Origin: Neptunicella plasticusilytica
Lineage (GTDB): Bacteria; Pseudomonadota; Gammaproteobacteria; Enterobacterales; Alteromonadaceae
Reading direction: 5' to 3'
Assembly (NCBI RefSeq): GCF_047922965.1
Contig: NZ_CP150481.1
Span: 1,922,001 to 1,986,000, forward strand
Length of the DNA: 64,000 nucleotides
Positions 17,289 to 24,454 of the stretch are shown in pieces. How positions within the stretch are numbered: the stretch's first letter is position 1; each line of letters opens with the position of its first letter. The position numbers and the translations under genes were made by a program. The notes below the pieces were generated by a model. It worked only from the letters and a program-made list of their open reading frames with translations. It made no database searches and was not told the DNA's origin.

Positions 17289-17489
17289 TCAATAAATCTG
17301 TTCATCATCTGAACTGATATTCAGCTCCAGCTTATGTTGCAAGTCATTGATGTGCAGATTTAAATGGATGGGATTACAACAGTTGGTACAATCTTCAAAG
17401 TAATCCTGATCGCCGTTACTGTAATCAAGATCAATATGCATTTTATGTCCGCAATGCGGACATTCTATTATCTGGTGTTTGGTATCCAT
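17289..17489 (-). CDS. CPXCG-motif cysteine-rich small protein
   Basis: This 66-residue acidic protein has two paired-Cys knuckles, CPHCG (10-14) and CTNCC (34-38), likely binding one zinc. It matches the small CPXCG family, whose function is unknown. AGGAGA lies a few bases before the ATG. It follows the pteridine reductase gene by 19 bases on the same strand and is probably co-transcribed. Confidence 0.85.
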   Translation of the reverse strand: MDTKHQIIECPHCGHKMHIDLDYSNGDQDYFEDCTNCCNPIHLNLHINDLQHKLELNISSDDEQIY

Positions 17490-17508
17490 AATATCTCCTG
17501 GAGAGTGA

Positions 17509-18237
17509 TTAATTCAGGCTTTTACCCCCATCAATCGACAGTATCTGGCCGGTAACATAAGGGGCTTGAATTAAATAGCTTATGGCTTGAGCAATATCTT
17601 CTGCGCTGCCTAATTCTGTCATTGGGATTTGCGCCAGAATCTCCTGTTTTGTTTGATTGTCCATTGAATTCTCCGGCCACATGATTGCCCCTGGGGCGAT
17701 GCCATTAACCCGGATGTCAGGAGCTAATTCCAATGCCAGCGATTTGGTCATCATCGCTTGCGCTGCTTTCGCCATGCAATACAGAGTATGGTTCTTCAGC
17801 GGACTTTGTGCATGGATATCCAGCATGTTTATGATAACGCCCTGATCTTGTTGTAAATCTTTTTTAAGATGCTGAGACAGAAAAAATGGGCCTTGCATAT
17901 TGGAGCCAACCAGCGATTGCCAATCGTCCAGATTGTTGTCACCAAATGTCCTGGGATAGAAAGTAGACGCATTATTAATAAGTACATTCAGTTGCCCGAA
18001 AGCACGCCTGGCTTGTTCGGCAATATCTTCCAGGTGCTGGTAGTTGCTGATATCTCCCTGAATCACTTTAGTCGTGTTTGGCCGGATATGATTAAGTTCA
18101 TCGGCTAGCTGTCCGGCTTCATCAACGGAATGATGACAGTGAATAATGATATTCGCGCCTAAATGATGAAGGTGTCTGGCACAGTGGGCGCCAATACGTC
18201 TGGCGGCACCGGTAATTAGAATGGTTTTATTCTGCAT
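17509..18237 (-). CDS. Pteridine reductase (FolM/PTR1-like SDR)
   Basis: This 242-residue SDR begins with ITGAARRIG, the arginine-rich cofactor loop typical of NADPH-dependent pteridine reductases such as FolM and PTR1. It has NNAS in the NNAG position, an active-site region with LYCMAKAA (Tyr-X3-Lys) and PGAIMWPEN after strand six, as in that family. It would reduce dihydro-monapterin or dihydrofolate. In place of the usual catalytic Ser an Asp precedes the loop (NMLDIHAQSP), as is known for PTR1-type enzymes. It heads a two-gene unit with the CPXCG protein. Confidence 0.82.
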   Translation of the reverse strand: MQNKTILITGAARRIGAHCARHLHHLGANIIIHCHHSVDEAGQLADELNHIRPNTTKVIQGDISNYQHLEDIAEQARRAFGQLNVLINNASTFYPRTFGDNNLDDWQSLVGSNMQGPFFLSQHLKKDLQQDQGVIINMLDIHAQSPLKNHTLYCMAKAAQAMMTKSLALELAPDIRVNGIAPGAIMWPENSMDNQTKQEILAQIPMTELGSAEDIAQAISYLIQAPYVTGQILSIDGGKSLN

Positions 18238-18319
18238 TGATTCTACTTATAGGATATTAACGTACTGAAATAGTTATTAATTTTATCACGCTTTGGTATT
18301 ACATTTAAAATTGCAACTT

Positions 18320-19180
18320 CTAGGCGTCCAGATTAACAATCAGGGTATGAGCAGACGCGAGGTAATTGCCACCAAACAGTAACGCATGGTTAAGGATATG
18401 ATAAAGCTGATAAATCGATTTGCGGTATTCGTAGCCTTCGTCCACCGGCCATATGTCGTTATATCCCTGATAAAACGGCATAGGTAGCTGGCCAAACAGT
18501 TCGGACATGGCCAAATCTGTTTCCCTGTCCCCGTAGTAGCAGGCAGGATCAAACAGGCAGCTCTGGTGCAAGATAAAGCCAAGGTTCCCTTGCCATAAGT
18601 CTCCATGTAACAAGCTGGCTTTGGGTTGATGGTTATGCAGCAGTTCCTTAACCTTGGCGATAATCGAATCTATATTAGCTAGCTCATGGCCTTTTTCTTT
18701 GAGTAACTGTAATTGGTAGCCAATACGTTGCTCGGCAAAAAAGGTAGCCCATTTTTTGTGCCATTGATTGGGTTGGACGCTAAGACCGATATAATTGTCT
18801 TCCTGCCAGCCATACATGGGCTGCGGCTCAAATTGGTGTAATTTGGCCAGTTGCTGACCAAAACTTCGCCAATCTTTTTCGTCAGGTTTGACGAAGGGCA
18901 AATACTCCAGAACCAGGTAACTTTTTTGTGCGACTACGCCGCAACTGATGACCTGGGGAATATAAATGGCGCTGGCAACGCGCAAGTGTTCCAATCCAAG
19001 TACTTCTGATTCAAAACGCTGGTGTTGCCCTTTACTGGCAAGCTTAACAAAGAATTGATATTGCGGATTTTCCAGCAGGTAAATTTGCTGCTCGCTATCA
19101 CCTTTAAGCTGCGTCGGTTTATCGCAATCGAACCTTGCCCCGAGTGAAGAACTAATTTGTTCACAAATATGTTGCCACAT
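18320..19180 (-). CDS. Fructosamine kinase/YniA-like phosphotransferase
   Basis: This protein of 286 residues has the aminoglycoside phosphotransferase/protein-kinase-like fold of the fructosamine-3-kinase family, which phosphorylates ketosamines on glycated proteins. The catalytic loop HGDLWQGN and the metal-binding FDPACYYGDRETDLAM block are intact. The start at 19180 (MWQHICEQ) matches the family and has AGG at the right distance; an in-frame extension 16 codons longer has no family support. It lies downstream of a START-domain gene on the same strand with a gap of about 60 bases. Confidence 0.85.
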   Translation of the reverse strand: MWQHICEQISSSLGARFDCDKPTQLKGDSEQQIYLLENPQYQFFVKLASKGQHQRFESEVLGLEHLRVASAIYIPQVISCGVVAQKSYLVLEYLPFVKPDEKDWRSFGQQLAKLHQFEPQPMYGWQEDNYIGLSVQPNQWHKKWATFFAEQRIGYQLQLLKEKGHELANIDSIIAKVKELLHNHQPKASLLHGDLWQGNLGFILHQSCLFDPACYYGDRETDLAMSELFGQLPMPFYQGYNDIWPVDEGYEYRKSIYQLYHILNHALLFGGNYLASAHTLIVNLDA

Positions 19181-19239
19181 GCCAAAACCTGTTAGTGAAG
19201 TTCTGTTTATTATGGCCCAGTTTCGCAAAAATTTTAGGA

Positions 19240-19890
19240 CTAAGGGATTTGGCTGGCAATTTCGTGGATATAGGACGGTGGTTCGGTCTGGTATTCCGGC
19301 TTAACAATGATTCGGCGCAACTGTTTAAAGGTGTTGCGGGTGGAGGACAGCATAATTTTATTGACTAGCCAAAGTGGAATGTGGCCGGCCGGATCTGCCG
19401 TCCCCTGATATTGGATTTCAATCTGACCGTCCGGCAATGGGCTGACCAGCCAGGTCCCTTGTACTGAATGCATGCGGATATAGTCTTTGTGTTTGGGATA
19501 GTGCTCGCCATAATCCTGGATATCGATACGGATCTGCAAGTTCTGTTTGTTCTGGAAAGTGTTGGATAAGGTAATCATGTCACGGTCTTCTATAGGCCAT
19601 GGGGCAGAAAAATAACTATGTACAATAGCCTGGTTGAGTTGTGGCCGCTCAATTAACTCCACTTTATCAATGCTGTCGATCCAGTCACTGCTTTTTTCAG
19701 TGTCATCAAGCAACAAGATTAGCGCCCCCAGACGACTATGGATTGTGGTAATAGCTTTGACTTTTTTGATACCGGATGAAGTATTTTGACTGAATAGCTT
19801 AATTTGGTCTTTTTCGTTTTCTAATTGCCATTCCTGTGCCGCGCAGGAGAGAGTCATAGAAAAGAGCAACATACAAATCAGAGATTGCAT
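19240..19890 (-). CDS. START-domain periplasmic protein
   Basis: This protein of 216 residues begins with a signal peptide (MQSLICMLLF... ending SCAAQ) and continues as a START/Bet v 1-like helix-grip domain: EWQLENEKDQIKLF, then IDSIDKVELIERP, then WPIEDRDMI and GTWLVSP. Such proteins bind lipids or other hydrophobic ligands; the bacterial role is unknown. The Cys before the mature region could be lipidated. GGCGG lies five bases before the chosen ATG; a start 14 codons upstream would extend the signal oddly. It is divergent from thrS. Confidence 0.8.
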   Translation of the reverse strand: MQSLICMLLFSMTLSCAAQEWQLENEKDQIKLFSQNTSSGIKKVKAITTIHSRLGALILLLDDTEKSSDWIDSIDKVELIERPQLNQAIVHSYFSAPWPIEDRDMITLSNTFQNKQNLQIRIDIQDYGEHYPKHKDYIRMHSVQGTWLVSPLPDGQIEIQYQGTADPAGHIPLWLVNKIMLSSTRNTFKQLRRIIVKPEYQTEPPSYIHEIASQIP

Positions 19891-19952
19891 TTTTACCGCC
19901 AAATTCGTTATAGTGCGCGCTATTGTGTTCATATTAAACTGGACTCAGCCAA

Positions 19953-19976
19953 AAAACACCCCAAAGCGGGTGTTTT
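19953..19976 (+). other. Terminator-like hairpin in the thrS leader
   Basis: AAAACACCC (19953-19961) and GGGTGTTTT (19968-19976) make a perfect 9-bp stem with a six-base loop, flanked by A and T runs on both sides. It lies 65 bases before the thrS start, with no rightward gene upstream, so it may act as an attenuator or operator hairpin for thrS. On the other strand it would also end antisense transcription. Confidence 0.55.
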
Positions 19977-20040
19977 ATCTTTTGAACTATTTATATGACA
20001 AGTGGCACCTGGTTTGTGTCACCACTGTTTAGGACATAAC

Positions 20041-21957
20041 ATGCCTTTAATTACACTTCCCGATGGCAGCCAACGCCAATTTTCTGAATCTGTTTCTGTA
20101 CTCGACGTAGCCAACGATATTGGTCCTGGTCTAGCCAAAGCGACCATTGCCGGAAAAGTGGATGGTCAACTGGTCGATGCCTGCGATTTAATTGAGCAGG
20201 ACGCGACGCTACAAATTATTACTGCCCGGGATGAAGACGGACTGGAGATTATACGTCACTCTTGCGCGCACTTGTTGGGGCATGCAATTAAACAGTTATG
20301 GCCTGATACCAAAATGGCAATTGGCCCGGTTATTGATAACGGTTTCTACTATGACATTGATATTGATCGCCCGATATCGCAGGACGATATAGACGCGCTG
20401 GAAAAGCGCATGAAAGCACTGGCCAAAACTAATTATGACGTAATTAAAAAAGTGGTGAGCTGGCAGCAGGCCCGCGATACCTTTGCCAGCCGCGGTGAAA
20501 CCTATAAAATTGAAATTCTGGATGACAATATCGACAAAGGTGATCATCCAGGCTTGTATCACCACGAAGAATACATCGATATGTGCCGTGGTCCGCATGT
20601 ACCTAATATGCGTTTTTGCCAGCATTTTAAATTGATGAAAGTGGCAGGGGCCTACTGGCGTGGTAACAGTGACAATAAAATGTTGCAACGTATTTACGGT
20701 ACAGCCTGGGCGGATAAAAAGCAGCTTTCTGCCTATTTAACCCGTTTAGAAGAAGCTGAAAAACGCGATCATCGAAAAATTGGTAAAACGCTTGATTTGT
20801 TCCATTGGCAAGAAGAAGCCCCTGGTATGGTGTTCTGGCACAATGATGGCTGGACAATTTATACCGAGTTGGAAAAGTTTATTCGTGAAAAGCAGCATAA
20901 ATATGATTACGGTGAAGTTAAAGGCCCGTTAATGATGGATCGTTCCTTATGGGAAAAATCCGGCCACTGGGATAAATACGCCGAAAACATGTTTACCACC
21001 GAATCGGAAAAACGCGAGTACGCAATTAAGCCGATGAACTGTCCGGGCCATGTACAGATTTTTAATCAGGGGTTGAAATCTTATCGTGACTTGCCTTTGC
21101 GTATGGCCGAATTTGGCTGCTGTCATCGTAACGAACCATCAGGTGCCTTACATGGCTTGATGCGGGTACGGGGTTTTACTCAGGATGATGCGCACATTTT
21201 CTGCACCGAAGACCAGATCCTGGATGAAGTTGGTCGTTGTATTGATATGATTTACGAGACTTACCAGACGTTCGGTTTTGACAAAATAGTGGTTAAGCTA
21301 TCTACCCGTCCGGAAAAGCGTGTTGGTAGTGATGAAGTTTGGGACAAGGCGGAGCAAAAACTGGCTGCAGCACTGGCAAGCAAGAATATTGAATTTCAGT
21401 ATTTGCCTGGTGAAGGGGCGTTTTATGGTCCTAAAATTGAGTTTACTCTGCATGACTGTCTGGATCGGGCCTGGCAATGTGGTACTGTTCAGCTGGATTT
21501 TTCCATGCCGGGACGCTTGGGTTCAACTTATGTGGCCGAAGATGGTGAGAAAAAAGTACCGGTGATGATTCACCGAGCAACCTTAGGATCGCTGGAACGA
21601 TTTATTGGTATTTTGACCGAAGAATACGCCGGACACTTCCCTTTATGGCTTTCACCATTGCAAGTGGTGATCATGAATATTACCGATAATCAGGCCGAAT
21701 ATGTCAAAAAACTGGAAAAAACACTGAAAGAATCCGGATTTAGAGTTAAGTCGGACTTGAGAAATGAGAAGATAGGCTTTAAAATCCGCGAGCACACGCT
21801 TAGGCGTGTTCCTTACATGTTGGTAATTGGTGATCAGGAAATGGCATCAAACCAAGTCGCGGTAAGGACTCGCAAAGGCGAAGACCTGGGTAAATTCGCT
21901 ATAGAAGACTTGATTAGCAAGCTTCGCGAACAGGTCAGTAGTAAAAAATTTGATTAA
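20041..21957 (+). CDS. thrS: Threonyl-tRNA synthetase
   Basis: ThrRS charges tRNA-Thr and edits Ser-tRNA-Thr. The 638-residue protein has the N-terminal TGS domain (about 1-61), the editing-domain motif with His73 and His77 in HSCAHLLGH, and the class II catalytic core with the zinc ligand Cys334 in MNCPGH, followed by the anticodon-binding domain. Numbering agrees with the E. coli enzyme. The start at 20041 (MPLITLPDG) has TAGGAC upstream; an in-frame codon 13 positions earlier is not supported. It heads the thrS-infC-rpmI-rplT cluster. Confidence 0.98.
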   Translation: MPLITLPDGSQRQFSESVSVLDVANDIGPGLAKATIAGKVDGQLVDACDLIEQDATLQIITARDEDGLEIIRHSCAHLLGHAIKQLWPDTKMAIGPVIDNGFYYDIDIDRPISQDDIDALEKRMKALAKTNYDVIKKVVSWQQARDTFASRGETYKIEILDDNIDKGDHPGLYHHEEYIDMCRGPHVPNMRFCQHFKLMKVAGAYWRGNSDNKMLQRIYGTAWADKKQLSAYLTRLEEAEKRDHRKIGKTLDLFHWQEEAPGMVFWHNDGWTIYTELEKFIREKQHKYDYGEVKGPLMMDRSLWEKSGHWDKYAENMFTTESEKREYAIKPMNCPGHVQIFNQGLKSYRDLPLRMAEFGCCHRNEPSGALHGLMRVRGFTQDDAHIFCTEDQILDEVGRCIDMIYETYQTFGFDKIVVKLSTRPEKRVGSDEVWDKAEQKLAAALASKNIEFQYLPGEGAFYGPKIEFTLHDCLDRAWQCGTVQLDFSMPGRLGSTYVAEDGEKKVPVMIHRATLGSLERFIGILTEEYAGHFPLWLSPLQVVIMNITDNQAEYVKKLEKTLKESGFRVKSDLRNEKIGFKIREHTLRRVPYMLVIGDQEMASNQVAVRTRKGEDLGKFAIEDLISKLREQVSSKKFD

Positions 21958-21976
21958 TTTCTTGGAGGAATAGCAC

Positions 21977-22519
21977 ATTAAAGGCGCTAACAGTAAAGGC
22001 CCGGCATCGGACAAGGCTCGCATTAACGAAGAAATCGATGCGAAAGAAGTTCGTTTAATAGGCAAGGATGGTGAGCAGGCGGGGATCGTCACTATCGATG
22101 AAGCTCTGACCGCTGCCACCCAGGTGGATTTGGATTTAGTTGAAATCAGCCCAAATGCAGAACCACCCGTTTGCAAAATAATGGACTATGGCAAGTTCCT
22201 CTTTGAAAAGAGTAAAGCTCTAAAAGAGCAAAAGAAAAAGCAAAAGCAAATTCAGGTCAAGGAGGTGAAATTCCGCCCTGGCACGGATGAAGGCGATTAC
22301 CAGGTAAAACTGCGCAACCTGCGTCGCTTTCTTGAAGGAGGTGATAAAGCCAAAGTCACAATCCGCTTCCGCGGACGTGAAATGGCACACCAGGAGATCG
22401 GCATTGAGCAACTGAATCGGGTTAAATCTGATTTGGAAGACATTGCCAACTGCGAATCTTTCCCGAATAGGGTTGAAGGTCGTCAGATGATCATGGTGTT
22501 AGCTCCTATAAAGCGGTAG
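21977..22519 (+). CDS. infC: Translation initiation factor IF-3, AUU start
   Basis: IF-3 binds the 30S subunit and checks start codons. The reading frame opens with ATT at 21977, preceded by GGAGG (21964-21968) eight bases upstream, and continues KGANSKGPASDKARINEEI, the normal IF-3 N terminus. Total length is 180 residues, with the N domain, the lysine-rich linker (about 75-90) and the C domain all present. The first in-frame ATG at 22124 would delete the N domain. The AUU start is the known basis of IF-3 autoregulation in E. coli. It begins 19 bases after the thrS stop. Confidence 0.97.
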   Translation: MKGANSKGPASDKARINEEIDAKEVRLIGKDGEQAGIVTIDEALTAATQVDLDLVEISPNAEPPVCKIMDYGKFLFEKSKALKEQKKKQKQIQVKEVKFRPGTDEGDYQVKLRNLRRFLEGGDKAKVTIRFRGREMAHQEIGIEQLNRVKSDLEDIANCESFPNRVEGRQMIMVLAPIKR

Positions 22520-22619
22520 TTAAGGTTTACAAGTAACAGCTCATCACTGTTCACCTTGCTATCATGTTGAAACTATGAGGGTATTTAACCCTTTACTTTA
22601 AAAATGCGGAGTTTTAGCA

Positions 22620-22817
22620 ATGTCTAAAATGAAATCCCACAGCGGTGCCGCGAAGCGTTTTAAAAAATCAGCTTCCGGTCGCTTTAAAACCAAACAGTCT
22701 CACTTGCGTCACATTCTGACCAAGAAGAGTTCTAAGCGTAAACGTCACTTACGTGGCAAAAAATTGGCCCATGATTCGGATACAGCGTTGATCCAACGCA
22801 TGTTGCCGTACGCTTAA
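22620..22817 (+). CDS. rpmI: 50S ribosomal protein L35
   Basis: This basic 65-residue protein matches L35: MSKMKSHSGAAKRFKKSASG at the start and a conserved HLRHILTKKSSKRKRHLR core. It follows infC after 100 bases and precedes rplT by 19 bases. A GCGGAG site lies before the ATG. In relatives this mRNA region is bound by L20 for feedback control; the infC-rpmI gap contains a small AGGGT/ACCCT hairpin (about 22578-22592), but I cannot show an L20 site. Confidence 0.97.
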   Translation: MSKMKSHSGAAKRFKKSASGRFKTKQSHLRHILTKKSSKRKRHLRGKKLAHDSDTALIQRMLPYA

Positions 22818-22836
22818 ACTTTGAGGAGATTGAATA

Positions 22837-23193
22837 ATGGCTAGAGTTACAAGGGGCGTTGTTGCCCGTGCTCGTCACAAAAAAGTATTAAAACAGGCTA
22901 AAGGTTATTACGGTGCTCGTAGTCGTGTTTACCGTGTTGCTGTTCAGGCAGTAACTAAAGCTGGTCAATATGCATATCGTGACCGTCGTCAGCGTAAGCG
23001 TCAATTCCGTCAATTGTGGATTGCTCGTATTAATGCTGCGGCACGTCAAAATGGTTTGTCATACAGCCGTTTCATCAACGGTCTGAAAAAAGCGTCTGTC
23101 GAAATCGATCGTAAGATCCTGGCTGACATCGCAGTACATGATAAAACAGCATTCAGCGCATTAGTCGAAGCGGCTAAAGGTGCATTGGCTTAA
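22837..23193 (+). CDS. rplT: 50S ribosomal protein L20
   Basis: The 118-residue basic protein has the L20 signature: MARVTRGVVARARHKKVLKQ, then AKGYYGARSRVYR and YAYRDRRQRKRQFRQLWI. L20 is an early assembly protein of the 50S subunit and, in E. coli, represses translation of rpmI-rplT. GAGGAG precedes the ATG by about seven bases. A strong terminator follows. Confidence 0.98.
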   Translation: MARVTRGVVARARHKKVLKQAKGYYGARSRVYRVAVQAVTKAGQYAYRDRRQRKRQFRQLWIARINAAARQNGLSYSRFINGLKKASVEIDRKILADIAVHDKTAFSALVEAAKGALA

Positions 23194-23230
23194 TTAACTA
23201 TTAATTAATTAAGTTTAAGTTCTTTCGGAA

Positions 23231-23258
23231 AACGGGAAGCAGGATGCTTCCCGTTTTT
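23231..23258 (+). terminator. Rho-independent terminator after rplT
   Basis: AACGGGAAGC and GCTTCCCGTT form a 10-bp stem around AGGAT, followed by TTTTT. It separates the ribosomal-protein unit from pheST. Confidence 0.92.
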
Positions 23259-23461
23259 CGTTTCTGCGCAGTAATCAAACAGCTTTTCCGCGCATTTATC
23301 GTTGCAGAACCTTATCTGTTCATTAAGATCCGGTTAATTGTTGAAAAATGAGTAATTTATTGCCGCAAAACTGGCGGATAAATGGCTATTTCGTGTAAAA
23401 TCGCTGTCTTTTATTTATGGCCCCGTGTGGCCAGCGTATCGCAATTCCTGTTGGAGAAATA

Positions 23462-24442
23462 ATGGACTTAATTGCCATAATCAAACAAGCCGAAGAACAG
23501 ATTAATAGTGCCTCGCAGCCTACCGAGCTGGATGCGGTTCGAGTCGAATATCTGGGTAAAAAAGGTAAGTTGACCGAATTGCTGAAAGGATTGGGTAAAT
23601 TATCCAATGAAGAGCGCCCGGCAGCAGGTCAAAAAATTAATCAGGCCAAACAGCAAATTCAGCAGGTAATTCATCTACGTGGTGAAGAGTTGAAAGCTGC
23701 TGAGCTGGACGCCAAGTTGGCGGCAGAAACCATTGATGTCAGCCTTCCCGGACGTAGTATCGAGATGGGCGGATTGCACCCTGTTACCCGCACCATTGAG
23801 CGGATGGAAAACTTTTTCGCCGAGATTGGTTTTAGCGTTAAAACTGGCCCGGAAGTGGAGGATGGTTTTCATAATTTTGATGCCTTGAATATTCCGGCTC
23901 ATCACCCGGCCCGTGCTGATCATGATACTTTTTATTTTAATCCCGACCTGATGCTACGTACGCAAACCTCCGGCGTGCAAATCCGTACCATGGAAACGGA
24001 ACAACCCCCGTTACGGATTATTTCTCCCGGACGAGTATACCGTAATGATTATGATCAGACGCATACACCGATGTTTCATCAGGTTGAAGGTTTGATGGTG
24101 GACAAAAATGTCAACTTTGCCGAACTCAAAGGCATATTACATGACTTTTTGAATCATTTTTTTGAGCGTGAGCTGGAAGTGCGTTTCCGCCCATCCTACT
24201 TCCCTTTTACAGAGCCTTCAGCTGAAGTGGATGTAATGCAGGAAAATGGTAAATGGCTGGAAGTCCTGGGTTGTGGAATGGTACACCCTAATGTGCTTAA
24301 GGCAGTTAATATCGATCCGGAAGTGTACACCGGTTTTGCTTTTGGTATTGGCGTCGAGCGACTTACCATGATCCGTTATGGCGTCAATGATCTGCGTTCA
24401 TTCTTCGAAAATGATTTACGTTTTATCAAACAGTTCAAGTAA
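23462..24442 (+). CDS. pheS: Phenylalanyl-tRNA synthetase alpha subunit
   Basis: PheS is the catalytic subunit of the alpha2-beta2 enzyme that charges tRNA-Phe. The 326-residue protein has an N-terminal coiled coil (about 1-85) and class II motifs: HPVTRTIERM, motif 2 around VYRNDYDQTHTPMFHQVEG, and motif 3 GFAFGIGVERLTMIRYG. GGAGAAATA sits directly before the ATG at 23462. An in-frame ATG 15 codons upstream has no homology support. A 26-codon frame (23382-23462) ends in TAATG overlap with this start. Confidence 0.97.
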   Translation: MDLIAIIKQAEEQINSASQPTELDAVRVEYLGKKGKLTELLKGLGKLSNEERPAAGQKINQAKQQIQQVIHLRGEELKAAELDAKLAAETIDVSLPGRSIEMGGLHPVTRTIERMENFFAEIGFSVKTGPEVEDGFHNFDALNIPAHHPARADHDTFYFNPDLMLRTQTSGVQIRTMETEQPPLRIISPGRVYRNDYDQTHTPMFHQVEGLMVDKNVNFAELKGILHDFLNHFFERELEVRFRPSYFPFTEPSAEVDVMQENGKWLEVLGCGMVHPNVLKAVNIDPEVYTGFAFGIGVERLTMIRYGVNDLRSFFENDLRFIKQFK

Positions 24443-24454
24443 GGGCAATTGACA

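Noticed and set aside
20002..20040. thrS start 13 codons upstream
   Set aside because: The extension has no family similarity and the ATG at 20041 has a ribosome site and the conserved MPLITLPDG start.
22124..22519. A short infC starting at the first ATG
   Set aside because: The frame extends upstream to an AUU with a strong ribosome site and gives a full-length IF-3.
23261..23461. A pheM-type attenuator before pheST
   Set aside because: No Phe-rich leader peptide followed by a terminator is seen; the only small frame has two Phe codons.
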